A stretch of DNA of 36,238 nucleotides from a virus, in the IMG/VR virus record IMGVR_UViG_3300006059_000006, positions 1 through 36,238 of that record; one strand, given 5' to 3'. The stretch's first letter is position 1. The number at the start of each line of letters is the position of its first letter. Under the pieces are notes generated by a model that was not told the origin of the DNA, made no database searches, and saw only the letters and a list, made by a program, of their open reading frames with translations. Below, in pieces: positions 1-7,839 of the stretch. Position numbers and translations under genes: made by a program.

Positions 1-2
1 CG

Positions 3-233
3 CCTAAGACGTTCATCTCGCCCAAGCGCGCCGATGCGCTGGAGTTCATCCGCCGGCTCGGCCTGCTAGGTCGCGAAGGCCACATAATCGACGCTTGGGT
101 TCACGATGGCCCGCGCGGGCGCGCATTGGTCATCGCGCGGCGGGACGGGCTCGACATTGCGCGGTTCCCCATAACCGAAGGGCACGTCGACTCCGATCCG
201 GTTCTGCAATTCATTCGGGGATGCAATCTATGA
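3..233 (+). CDS. Hypothetical protein, 5'-truncated by the window edge
   Basis: An open frame runs in from the left edge and stops at TGA 231-233, giving 76 residues without a start. The visible part has alternating hydrophobic and charged stretches (for example FIRRLGLLGREG and ALVIARRDGLDIARFP) and reads like a compact soluble domain. It has no signal peptide or membrane segment. The stop overlaps the next start (ATGA at 230-233), which is the coupling style of the whole operon and supports this as a real gene. I do not recognise the family, so no function is assigned. Confidence 0.6.
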   Translation, partial: PKTFISPKRADALEFIRRLGLLGREGHIIDAWVHDGPRGRALVIARRDGLDIARFPITEGHVDSDPVLQFIRGCNL

Positions 234-391
234 GCGTCGTATTCGTCGACCGTGACGAGTTGATCGCGGCGCTCGAAGCATTGGCTCCCGGCCCCGTTAA
301 GGTAGTTTGTGAAGGGCCGTACATTTGGCTTGAAGATCGCGATAGGGCGATCTATCCTGCGCTAATCGCGAGGGTCGACGATGCTGAATGA
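230..391 (+). CDS. Small hypothetical protein (53 aa)
   Basis: The ATG at 230 overlaps the previous stop as ATGA and has a GGGGA-type ribosome site about 8 bases upstream, so I prefer it to the in-frame upstream starts. The product begins MSVVFVDRDELIAAL, is acidic, and has no membrane segment or cysteine cluster. It ends overlapping the next gene by 11 bases. Family and function are not recognised. Its position at the head of the visible early operon suggests an accessory early protein. Confidence 0.55.
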   Translation: MSVVFVDRDELIAALEALAPGPVKVVCEGPYIWLEDRDRAIYPALIARVDDAE

Positions 392-848
392 CGAAGTGCT
401 GCGCTCGGCCGGCATCGAGCCGGCCGACTTGGAGATCGCCGAGTCGGTGATGAACCGCCTAGTCGGCGCGTTGGGGTTCACCGTCCCGCAAGCGGCCAGA
501 GAAGTCATGCGCTCGCGCGCAGGACTCGACAGGCGCACGCGCCAGTGGCGCGTCCGGCTCCGGCTCTATGACACTGACTCCCTCGTGGCCGATAGCGATG
601 AGGCTGCCGACGATGCGCCCGGCGAGACGGTACTGACTGGCCTGCCCGCTGCGATAGAGTGGGCGCGCGATCTCGTGAAATCGTTTCAGCCAATGGCCGA
701 CGCTGCCGGGCTCAGCGTCGAATTGGCGCGCCGCGTGCCTTCGTTGCGCGTGCTGCTGGCCCGCCAGAGCGGATGCGCCAAAGTGTCGCTGGCCTACGAC
801 TCCAACGGTGTGACTTACACGGCGCGGCTCGACGTGACGCGCGCTTGA
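381..848 (+). CDS. Hypothetical protein (155 aa)
   Basis: The frame starts with ATG at 381, inside the end of the preceding gene, and encodes 155 residues. The N-terminal half looks helical (LEIAESVMNRLVGALGF, then VPQAAREVM). The middle is acidic (SDEAADDAPGE), and the C-terminal part alternates in a way that suggests beta strands. There is no signal peptide, membrane segment or known motif. Gene-like codon use and tight packing support a real gene. Function is unknown. Confidence 0.6.
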   Translation: MLNDEVLRSAGIEPADLEIAESVMNRLVGALGFTVPQAAREVMRSRAGLDRRTRQWRVRLRLYDTDSLVADSDEAADDAPGETVLTGLPAAIEWARDLVKSFQPMADAAGLSVELARRVPSLRVLLARQSGCAKVSLAYDSNGVTYTARLDVTRA

Positions 849-895
849 CGGCGCGCGGCCCCTGAGCTACCTGTCCCGCACGACGAGGCCGATTT

Positions 896-1057
896 ATGCT
901 GCTATTCTTGTTGGCGATTTTCGCCGTGATCGTCATTCGCAGGCTCATCAAGGCAGGACTCACTCCCGCTGTTCTGGTGTTCGGGCTCGGGCTCTACGCC
1001 TTCTGTTGCCTGACCGGACTGGCGATCCTCGGCCTTAAGCACCTAGCCGCACTGTGA
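896..1057 (+). CDS. Small membrane protein (53 aa)
   Basis: ATG 896 is preceded by a GAGG-type ribosome site, and the frame ends at TGA 1055-1057, overlapping the GTG start of the primase-helicase as GTGA. The peptide starts MLLFLLAIFAVIVIRRLIK and continues with a second hydrophobic stretch (LVFGLGLYAFCCLTGLAIL), so it likely has two membrane segments separated by a short basic turn. Size and layout resemble small phage membrane proteins or holin-like peptides. It lies in the replication operon, far from the lysis genes, so a lysis role is only a guess. Confidence 0.6.
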   Translation: MLLFLLAIFAVIVIRRLIKAGLTPAVLVFGLGLYAFCCLTGLAILGLKHLAAL

Positions 1058-3204
1058 GTTTGGCGGAAGACGCTTCCGCGCAACTGGCGCGTTGGGGCTT
1101 GACCGATGCCGACGCAGAGCGCGCCGGCCTGTTCACCGTCCCGTCCGTCAAGGCGCTCTATCCCGACATGCCGGACGCCCCGGCGATCGTCATCCCCTAC
1201 TTTGGCCCCGACGGGGCACCGAAGACCTACAGGGATGCGTCAGGGCGGTGTTGCCCGTTCGCCCGCGTCCGATGGCTCGTCACGATGCAAACGGCCGCGC
1301 AGGCGTTCCTAAAGCCCAAGCCGCAGCGTTACGGCCAGCCGCCCAAGAGCGGCGTGGCCGCCTACTTCCCGCTGACCGTCGATTGGGGCTCAATCGTTGG
1401 CAATCCGGCGCGGCCTATCGTGGTTACAGAGGGCGAGGCCAAGGCGCTCTGCGCGGCCAAGCATGGCGTGCCCGCCGTGGCGCTCGGTGGCGTCCACAGC
1501 TTCATGGCGCGGTCGCAGGACGGCATCCTGCCGGAGCTTGAGGCCGTTTCTTGGCGCGACCGCGACGTCTACATCGTGTTCGACTCGGACGCGGTGAGCA
1601 ATCCTCAAGTCATGGCGGCCGAGGGCCGGCTAGCCGATGAGTTGCAGCGCGGCCGAGGGGCCAAGGTGCGCATCGTCCGACTTCCGCCCGGCGAGGGGAA
1701 GGTCGGGCTAGACGACTACCTGACGGAGCACGGGTTCGACGCCTTCGCGCGCCTGTGCGGGGCCGCCAACGCAGTCAACGCGCTCGACGTGAAAGTGCTG
1801 CGCCTAAACGCTTCTTGCGCATGGATTGAAGGCGAGGGCGCGGTTTACGACATAGACCAGAAGCGCGTAATCCAGAAAACGAATTTCACATGCGGGTCGC
1901 ACCATAGCAGCCACACGCACACAGTCGCCACGGCGCGGGCCGTGAAGGCGGTGAACGTGGCGCAGATTTGGCTTACGCACCCGCTCGCGCAGCGGTTCAG
2001 CGAAATCCTGTTCCGACCCGGCGAGCCGCGCACGGTGCCATGCGAGGGTGGCACGGCGCTCAATATCTGGGACGGGTTCCAAAACCCCGAGGAAGGCGAC
2101 GTCGGCCCCTTCTTGGAGTTGTCTGAGCACCTGTTTCAGAACATGCCGGTCGACCAACAGGATTTGCCGCTCAAGCTCATCGCCTACAAGGCGCGCAATC
2201 CCGAATTAAAAATCCCGCTGTCTCTCGTCATGGTCGGCCCCGGCGGATCGGGCAAGAGCCTTTGGGGCGAGATTCTTGTCGAGGCTTTCGAAGCATATGG
2301 GCGTTCGGTCAGCGCGGAGCAGATGGTCGGCAAGTTCAATGGATGGACGGAGCGGTGCCTTCTTGCGGTGGTCGACGAAGCCGACGCCGTGACAATCCAG
2401 ACGAACAAAGAGAAAATTCGCGCCATGATCTCGCAACTGCGAATCATGATGGAGGAGAAGTTCCGCCCGCAGCGCGAGATCAACTGCTACGCCACTTTCA
2501 TTTTCAATTCGAACAAGCGCGCCGTCGGCTCCTACGGGTTCGACGACCGGCGCATGATCGTGGCCGATATCCCCGCCAAGCGCGAGCCTGAGTTCTACGC
2601 CCGCGTCAAGGCGTGGCGGAAAGCCGGCGGCGCAAGGCATCTCATGGGCTGGCTTCTGGCGTCCGACCTCGGCGACTGGACTCCGCCGTCGAGCGCGCCG
2701 TCGAGCGCGGAGAAGGTCATCGCCTATGCAGAGGGGCTCAGCCCTGTTGAAAAGCTAGCAGACGAGATGCGCCATTCCGACCAGAACGCGATTCTTCAAT
2801 GGATCGCCGCAGCCGCCGCATGGGCCGCGCAGGCGGAGTTGTCGCCGAACGCCGACGTCGCTTCGCGCGCCCGCGTGTTCACTCAGCACCTTCCAAAATT
2901 CCATATACGCCCGTTCTACACGGCCGCCGAGATTTGCATGCTGTTCCCGCTCTTGCAGGCTCAGGCCGGCGGTAAAGTTCGCGGTGAGTTGTCTCCGGGC
3001 GAAGTGTCGCGCGCGCTGCGCGAGGCTGGTATACCATATTTGAAATCGGCCGACCGACCGGATGGATTTCTGGTAAGAGGACGCCTACAGCAGTTCCTCG
3101 TCATCTCCGACTTCGAGCGATGGTCGCAGCCTCTCACTCAGGCGGAGTTCGAGGAAGCCAACGCGAACTGGCCGACGTTCGCGGACGTAAGGAGTCGGGC
3201 ATGA
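1054..3204 (+). CDS. Primase-helicase (TOPRIM plus P-loop helicase)
   Basis: This 716-aa protein likely primes and unwinds DNA at the phage replication fork. The N-terminal part (about 1-240) resembles the DUF3854/TOPRIM region of phage and plasmid primases. It has VVTEGEAK with the catalytic-type Glu at 126, and VFDSDA with the metal-binding aspartates at 177 and 179. The C-terminal part has a Walker A motif GPGGSGKS (395-402), a Walker B motif VVDEADA (DEAD at 441-444) and a sensor-like FIFNSNKR, as in SF3/P4-type helicases. A His-rich stretch near 283-289 is unexplained. The GTG start overlaps the previous stop as GTGA. Family and role are clear; the exact helicase subclass is inferred. 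Confidence 0.9.
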   Translation: MSLAEDASAQLARWGLTDADAERAGLFTVPSVKALYPDMPDAPAIVIPYFGPDGAPKTYRDASGRCCPFARVRWLVTMQTAAQAFLKPKPQRYGQPPKSGVAAYFPLTVDWGSIVGNPARPIVVTEGEAKALCAAKHGVPAVALGGVHSFMARSQDGILPELEAVSWRDRDVYIVFDSDAVSNPQVMAAEGRLADELQRGRGAKVRIVRLPPGEGKVGLDDYLTEHGFDAFARLCGAANAVNALDVKVLRLNASCAWIEGEGAVYDIDQKRVIQKTNFTCGSHHSSHTHTVATARAVKAVNVAQIWLTHPLAQRFSEILFRPGEPRTVPCEGGTALNIWDGFQNPEEGDVGPFLELSEHLFQNMPVDQQDLPLKLIAYKARNPELKIPLSLVMVGPGGSGKSLWGEILVEAFEAYGRSVSAEQMVGKFNGWTERCLLAVVDEADAVTIQTNKEKIRAMISQLRIMMEEKFRPQREINCYATFIFNSNKRAVGSYGFDDRRMIVADIPAKREPEFYARVKAWRKAGGARHLMGWLLASDLGDWTPPSSAPSSAEKVIAYAEGLSPVEKLADEMRHSDQNAILQWIAAAAAWAAQAELSPNADVASRARVFTQHLPKFHIRPFYTAAEICMLFPLLQAQAGGKVRGELSPGEVSRALREAGIPYLKSADRPDGFLVRGRLQQFLVISDFERWSQPLTQAEFEEANANWPTFADVRSRA

Positions 3205-3749
3205 GCGAAGAAACGCCTTGGGGTTGGATTCCGACTTACACCGGAAGGAAATTCGAGTTTCTTCACCCGACCGCAGAGATGGTCGACATTCTCGACATTG
3301 GGCACGCTCTGTCAAACTTGTGCCGGTTCGCCGGGCACACGAGCAAGTTCTACAGCGTCGCCGAGCATTCGGTCTTGATGTCGAGATGCTTCGTGAACAG
3401 AGGCCATATGCATTTAGCGAAGTGGGCGCTCATGCATGACGCGAGCGAGGCCTATCTTGTGGACGTGCCGCGCCCGCTCAAAGCCCACTTGAAGAGTTAC
3501 GCCAAGATTGAAAACCGCGTGGCGCGGGTGATCTTCGACAAATTCGGGCTAGAAGGTCCGCTACCGGAGGAAGTCAAAGGCGTCGACAAAAGAATCGTGT
3601 TCGACGAGAGGCGACAGCTTATGGGCGCGCCCTCGGCGGAGTGGGTAGGCGAAACCTGTACGTTAGGCATCGAGGTTCTCTGCTGGACCCCGGAGCAGGC
3701 CAAACACTACTTCATGGAGTTACACGTAAGGTTGTTCCGCGATGGATAG
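3201..3749 (+). CDS. HD-domain phosphohydrolase, YfbR-like 5'-deoxynucleotidase
   Basis: The 182-aa product has the metal-binding HD-domain pattern: SVAEHSVLMSR (His56), ALMHDASEAYL (His79-Asp80) and, further on, KGVDKR (Asp129). HDASEAYL followed by VPRPLK is typical of YfbR-like nucleotidases often found in phages, which remove phosphate from deoxynucleoside monophosphates and so adjust the dNTP pool. ATG 3201 overlaps the primase stop (ATGA) and has AAGGAG 7-8 bases upstream, which decides against longer in-frame starts. The dNMP kinase in the late operon acts in the same nucleotide economy. Substrate is inferred. Confidence 0.85.
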   Translation: MSEETPWGWIPTYTGRKFEFLHPTAEMVDILDIGHALSNLCRFAGHTSKFYSVAEHSVLMSRCFVNRGHMHLAKWALMHDASEAYLVDVPRPLKAHLKSYAKIENRVARVIFDKFGLEGPLPEEVKGVDKRIVFDERRQLMGAPSAEWVGETCTLGIEVLCWTPEQAKHYFMELHVRLFRDG

Positions 3750-4005
3750 AGCCGAGGCGCTTGGCGTGCTCGGCCTCACAGGTCGGCCGCGTGTCGACAA
3801 AATTCAGACCGTGTTCCGCCTCGCGATGCGCGACGCGCATCCAGACACGTCTCTCAGCGGCAGCGCCGACAAGGTGCAGCGCCTCAAAGCGGCACGCGAC
3901 TGTCTACTACACCACGACGCGTTCGGAGATTCTCCTTGCAAACTGTGCCGCGGCGTAGGATACGTGAACGGGATCAAATGTTCTTCTTGCGGAGGTCGTA
4001 AGTGA
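3742..4005 (+). CDS. Mini J-domain protein with zinc-finger tail
   Basis: This 87-aa protein carries the Hsp70-stimulating HPD tripeptide (residues 33-35, in MRDAHPD) between two predicted helices, as in a J-domain. It is followed by CKLCRGVGYVNGIKC and CSSCGG, a single CxxCxGxG-type zinc site (Cys66, 69, 80, 83) like half of the DnaJ zinc region. It would recruit the host DnaK chaperone, possibly to remodel replication complexes. It overlaps the HD gene by 8 bases and the next gene as GTGA. It lacks the rest of DnaJ (G/F-rich and substrate domains). The J-domain call is by motif only. Confidence 0.75.
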   Translation: MDRAEALGVLGLTGRPRVDKIQTVFRLAMRDAHPDTSLSGSADKVQRLKAARDCLLHHDAFGDSPCKLCRGVGYVNGIKCSSCGGRK

Positions 4006-4400
4006 GCTATCTGGAAAAGGGCGGTCCGATGCCGGCGTCGCTAGGGCGCTGCGCCGACTTGCTTTACGATGTCAAGCAGCTTAGGCTCGAAATGCAGCGC
4101 CAGACGGACGAGATCAAAGCGCGCGAGACGGAGATCACAAATCACATTATCTCCAACGCCAACGCCGACAATCAAGCGTTCGGCGGCCAGCACCATATCG
4201 CCAAGATCGTCAAAGAGGAAGAACCCGTGATCGAAGACTGGGGCGTCTTCTGCTCGTGGGTTCGCAAGAACGATCGCTTCGACCTGATCCAGAAGCGCAT
4301 CAATTCTAAGGCCGTGTCCGAAGTCAACGCCACTCAAGGTCGCTCGCTGCCGGGCCTTGGCACTTTCACCGCTGTCAAAATCAGCTTGACCAAGCTCTAG
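4002..4400 (+). CDS. Hypothetical replication-operon protein (132 aa)
   Basis: GTG 4002 overlaps the previous stop and has GGAGG 6 bases upstream, so it is preferred over ATG 4029. Residues about 20-50 are strongly helical and charged (LRLEMQRQTDEIKARETEI), probably a short coiled coil. The C-terminal half has EDWGVFCSWVRKNDRFDLI and a conserved-looking PGLGTFTAVKISLTKL end. It resembles unnamed proteins that sit next to DNA polymerase in podophages. No enzyme motif is visible. A structural or adaptor role in replication is possible but not shown. Confidence 0.7.
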   Translation: MSYLEKGGPMPASLGRCADLLYDVKQLRLEMQRQTDEIKARETEITNHIISNANADNQAFGGQHHIAKIVKEEEPVIEDWGVFCSWVRKNDRFDLIQKRINSKAVSEVNATQGRSLPGLGTFTAVKISLTKL

Positions 4401-4411
4401 GAGATTCGCAC

Positions 4412-5203
4412 ATGGGAACGGAGTTAGTGTCTTTTCGCGAGCGGCTTGTCGCCGACGCCACGGCCGCCGCGGCGCGCGAGCAGCGCAGTTCGGCGATGTT
4501 GTCGTTGCAAGGCGGTGTGTTCGCCATTGGCGGCCAGACGCTCGGCTCGCGCATCATCGCCGTCGTCCTCGACAGCTACTTCGCGAACGAGTTCTACGAC
4601 CCGTCGAAGCCCTACGATCCCGAAGACCCGCAGCCGCCTGTCTGCTACGCCTTCGCACGCGACGGCAAGCACGAGATGCGTCCGCACGAGTCGATGCAGG
4701 CGGACCTCACGTTCTTCAAGCCGCAGTCGCCGTGGGACATGAACGTCAACGCGCCGGGGCTGTGCTCGGGCTGCGTGCAGAACAAGTGGGGCTCGCAGCC
4801 GGGCCGTAAGGGCAAGGCGTGCAAGAACCGGGAAACTCTGACTTTGCTTCCCGCCGGCTTCTTTCAGCCGCCCAAGTCGCGCGGCGGAACGTCGGAGCCG
4901 ACGCTGTTCGACGACCCGGCGCACTTCGCCAAAGCCGACGCCGTGGGCCTCAAGCTCCCCGTCACGTCGGGGGCCAACTGGGCTGCCTACGTCACTCAGC
5001 TTGCGGCGTCTCACCGCCTGCCGCCCTACGGCGTGTACACCGAAATTTATCTCGAAAACGACCCCAAGTCGCAGTACAAGGTCAAGTTCGACATGCTCGG
5101 CGAGCTTCCCGAATCGCTATTCGAGATCGTCATGCGCAAGGTCGATGGCGTCATCTCGACTCCGTTCAAGGGCTACGAACCCCCAGAGAAGGCTCCGTTT
5201 TGA
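4412..5203 (+). CDS. Hypothetical protein with probable zinc site; candidate ssDNA-binding protein
   Basis: The 263-aa product has four cysteines that could bind zinc: Cys78, then CSGC (118, 121) and Cys137 in GRKGKACKNR. The segment NKWGSQPGRKGKACKNR is basic, and the C-terminus is strand-rich and ends in a short charged and proline-rich tail. This Cys/Lys-rich pattern recurs in unnamed phage proteins encoded beside DNA polymerase. By position, just upstream of the polymerase, it could be the ssDNA-binding protein that is otherwise missing from this operon. I do not see an OB-fold signature I could defend. Its TGA overlaps the TTG start of the polymerase. Confidence 0.75.
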   Translation: MGTELVSFRERLVADATAAAAREQRSSAMLSLQGGVFAIGGQTLGSRIIAVVLDSYFANEFYDPSKPYDPEDPQPPVCYAFARDGKHEMRPHESMQADLTFFKPQSPWDMNVNAPGLCSGCVQNKWGSQPGRKGKACKNRETLTLLPAGFFQPPKSRGGTSEPTLFDDPAHFAKADAVGLKLPVTSGANWAAYVTQLAASHRLPPYGVYTEIYLENDPKSQYKVKFDMLGELPESLFEIVMRKVDGVISTPFKGYEPPEKAPF

Positions 5204-7068
5204 TCACGATCGACTTCGAGACGCATCCTATCGAGGACCGGCCGGGCTACCCGCCGTTCCCGGTAGGCGTGGCGATCAAGCGCGAGGGGAGCCCAGCGCG
5301 CTATTTGCATTGGGGCTCCAAGCGCCTCGGCGCGGCCGACCCCCTCGACCCTGAGGCGTTCGCCTACGCGAGAGAGATGCTTGAGGGCATTTGGGAACGC
5401 GGCGGGGAGCCTCTGCTGTTCCACAACGCCAAGTTCGACCTCGAAGTCGCAGAGGCTCATTTTGGCCTACGCGTGCCGGTCTGGCGTCGCGTCCACGACA
5501 CGATGTTCCTCGCCTACCTTAACGATCCTCACGCGCGCTCTCTCGGTCTTAAGGACCTCGCCGCCGAGCATTTGGACTGGCCGCCAGAAGAACTCGATGC
5601 GCTCGGCGTTTGGGTCGAGACGTGCAAGAAGCGACTCAATGAGATCGACCCGTCGCAGCCGGCGACGCGCAAGAACGCAAGCGCGTGGATTTGGGCGATG
5701 CCCAGCGCGCTCGTCGAACCCTACGCGCTCGGCGACGTTGACCGCGCGGAAGCGCTCTACAACCGCCTTCGTCCGCGCATAGACAGAGACGGCATGACGG
5801 CGGCTTACAACCGCGAGCGCGAGTTGATGCCGATCCTGCTGCGTAACGAGCAGTACGGCATGCGTCTCGACCCGCGCATCGCCGAAGACATCGTCGTATA
5901 CGATAAGGCCGGAGAGCGCGTAGAGGACGCCGTGCGCGGCTACCTCCGACGGCCGGACCTCAATCTCGACGCCGATCAAGACGTGGCGCAGGCGATCATC
6001 AGCGCCGGGCTCATCAAAGAGGCCGACTTCCCGCGCACCGACAAGGGCGCTCTAAGCATGTCGAAGGAGGAATTGCGCCCCGAACTTTTCTCCGACCCGT
6101 CGTTCGCCAGCGCGCTCGGATACCGCAATCGCCTCAAGACGTGCCTAAACACCTTCCTGATTCCTTGGAACGCGCAGGCGCGCGCCAACGGCGGCTACAT
6201 CACGACGAATTGGAACCAAGTGCGGGGCCAGAACGGCGGGACACGCACTGGACGCCCTAGCACCAACAACCACAACTTCCTGAATCTGCCGAAGTCGTTC
6301 ATCGGCAAGGACGACGGCTACATGCATCCCGCCTTCTTGGGCGTGCCCGAGTTGCCGCTGTGCCGGCGCTATATCCTGCCCGACGAAGGCCACGTCTTCC
6401 TGCACCGGGACTACAGCGGTCAAGAGCTTCGCGTGTTCGCTCAGGCCGAACAGGGCGCGCTCTACCGCGAGTATCAGCGCGACCCGCGCATCGATCCGCA
6501 CGCTTGGGTCAAAGCCATGATGGAGCCTATCGCGAAGCGCGAGCTTGCGCGCACTCCCGTCAAGGTGCTAAACTTCCAATCCATCTACGGAGGCGGCGTC
6601 CCGGCGCTGCAAGCCAAGCTGCGCTGCACGACGGCCGAAGCGAAGGCTCTAAAGTCTGCGCACGACAAGGCGCTGCCGGGGCGCAAGATGGTCTTCGAAG
6701 AAATCACGCGCGTTATTCGCGCAGGCGGAGCGATCCGTACGCTCGGCGGCCGGCTGTTCAACGCGGAGAGGCCGGGGCTCGACGGCCGCGAAAAAATCTA
6801 CAAGCTCATCAACTACTGGGTCCAAGGCTCCGCCGCGGAGTTGACGAAACAGGCGATCATCGACTGGCATAACGCGCCCGAGCGCGAGGCTCGGTTTATG
6901 GTCACGGTCTATGACGAGATCAACGTGAGCGCGCCCGACGACGTGGCGGAGACGCAAATGGCGGTGCTGCGCGAGGTTATGGAAGCTCCTCGGTTCGGCA
7001 TGGCGGTGCCGATGTTGAGCGACGGCAAGCGCGGCCCGAATTGGGCCGACTTGGAGAAATGCGAATGA
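5200..7068 (+). CDS. DNA polymerase, family A, with 3'-5' exonuclease
   Basis: The 622-aa protein replicates the phage genome. The proofreading exonuclease motifs are DFE (Asp5, Glu7), HNAKFD (Asn76, Asp80) and YALGD (Tyr175, Asp179). The polymerase motifs are A, HRDYSGQELRV (Asp404); B, RTPVKVLNFQSIYGGG (Arg451, Lys455, Tyr463); and C, TVYDEINVS (Asp572-Glu573). Motif C has Tyr where most family A enzymes have His (HDE). I chose TTG 5200 because it overlaps the previous stop as TTGA and puts the first exonuclease motif right after the start. Upstream in-frame sequence is the other gene read in the wrong frame. There is no 5'-nuclease domain. Confidence 0.95.
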   Translation: MITIDFETHPIEDRPGYPPFPVGVAIKREGSPARYLHWGSKRLGAADPLDPEAFAYAREMLEGIWERGGEPLLFHNAKFDLEVAEAHFGLRVPVWRRVHDTMFLAYLNDPHARSLGLKDLAAEHLDWPPEELDALGVWVETCKKRLNEIDPSQPATRKNASAWIWAMPSALVEPYALGDVDRAEALYNRLRPRIDRDGMTAAYNRERELMPILLRNEQYGMRLDPRIAEDIVVYDKAGERVEDAVRGYLRRPDLNLDADQDVAQAIISAGLIKEADFPRTDKGALSMSKEELRPELFSDPSFASALGYRNRLKTCLNTFLIPWNAQARANGGYITTNWNQVRGQNGGTRTGRPSTNNHNFLNLPKSFIGKDDGYMHPAFLGVPELPLCRRYILPDEGHVFLHRDYSGQELRVFAQAEQGALYREYQRDPRIDPHAWVKAMMEPIAKRELARTPVKVLNFQSIYGGGVPALQAKLRCTTAEAKALKSAHDKALPGRKMVFEEITRVIRAGGAIRTLGGRLFNAERPGLDGREKIYKLINYWVQGSAAELTKQAIIDWHNAPEREARFMVTVYDEINVSAPDDVAETQMAVLREVMEAPRFGMAVPMLSDGKRGPNWADLEKCE

Positions 7069-7178
7069 TCGAGCTTCTATTGGCCCTGCTGCTCATATTT
7101 GTCGGCCTAGGCGCGATCATGCTAGCCACCTTTATGTTGCTGGCGATGCTTGAGTGTCTTTTAGAGGACTGGTGGTGA
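7065..7178 (+). CDS. Tiny membrane peptide (37 aa)
   Basis: ATG 7065 overlaps the polymerase stop as ATGA and has GGAG about 8 bases upstream. The frame ends at TGA 7176-7178, two bases before the next ATG, and fills the gap exactly. The peptide is almost entirely hydrophobic (LLLALLLIFVGLGAIML, then LATFMLLAML) with an acidic and aromatic tail, LEDWW. One long or two short membrane helices are likely. Function is unknown. It is one of several such peptides in this operon. Confidence 0.55.
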   Translation: MIELLLALLLIFVGLGAIMLATFMLLAMLECLLEDWW

Positions 7179-7179
7179 C

Positions 7180-7839
7180 ATGACACAGTTCACTGGCGGC
7201 GTCTCCTTCACCGCGTGGGAGACGTTCACGAACTGCCCCGCGCGGTTCAAGTACGAAAAGATCGACAAGCTGCCGACGCAAGACAAGGCGTTCTTCGCCA
7301 AGGGCCGCGCGGCGCACGAGCATCTTGAAAAGGTCGTCATGGGCGCGCCGCTCGACGCCAAGATAGTGCCAAAGGAGCAAGAGTTCGTTCTTGAGGTCGG
7401 TGCTGCGCCGTTCGCCAAGTTCGTCGAAGAAAAGTGGGGCTTCCGAAACGACTGGATCGTCACGGATTGGCGCAACGCCGCCCTGCGCGCGATCATCGAC
7501 GTGCGCCTCGATTACGGCGACGGCTCGATGGAAGTCATCGATTGGAAGACCGGCAAGAAGCGCGGCGAGAGCGTCGCCCAAATGTCGCTGTTCGCCACGG
7601 CGGTCTTTCACCGCTACCCGTTCGTCGAGCAAGTGACGACGCGCCTCGTCTACGTCGAGAAGGGCGGACAGACAATCATGGACCACGCGAGGGCGGACCT
7701 TGCGAACATGACGAAGCAATGGGAGGAACGTTTTGCGTCGATCTTCAATGAAAGAGACTGGCTCCCGCGGCCAAACGAGTGGTGCCATTTCTGCGACTTC
7801 TCAAAAGCCAAAGGCGGCCCGTGTCGTTACGGAGGTTAA
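7180..7839 (+). CDS. Cas4/RecB-like PD-(D/E)XK nuclease with probable Fe-S cluster
   Basis: The 219-aa protein has the nuclease core of the RecB/Cas4 family: a conserved His in GRAAHEHLE (about 46), AIIDVRLDY (Asp107) and EVIDWKTGKK (Asp121, Lys123), then a QMSLFA helix. Four cysteines, one near the N-terminus (Cys19) and three near the C-terminus (202, 205, 215), are spaced as in the 4Fe-4S nucleases Cas4 and AddB. It probably degrades or trims DNA ends during replication or recombination. It sits just before a VRR-NUC nuclease and an SNF2 helicase, a common phage trio. The cluster is inferred from the cysteines. Its end overlaps the next gene by about 90 bases. Confidence 0.85.
   Translation: MTQFTGGVSFTAWETFTNCPARFKYEKIDKLPTQDKAFFAKGRAAHEHLEKVVMGAPLDAKIVPKEQEFVLEVGAAPFAKFVEEKWGFRNDWIVTDWRNAALRAIIDVRLDYGDGSMEVIDWKTGKKRGESVAQMSLFATAVFHRYPFVEQVTTRLVYVEKGGQTIMDHARADLANMTKQWEERFASIFNERDWLPRPNEWCHFCDFSKAKGGPCRYGG

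Noticed and set aside
4819-5199. Upstream extension of the DNA polymerase frame
   Set aside because: This part overlaps the 4412-5203 gene in another frame and reads as low-complexity Arg/Gly sequence. TTG 5200 is coupled to the previous stop and sits right before the first exonuclease motif.
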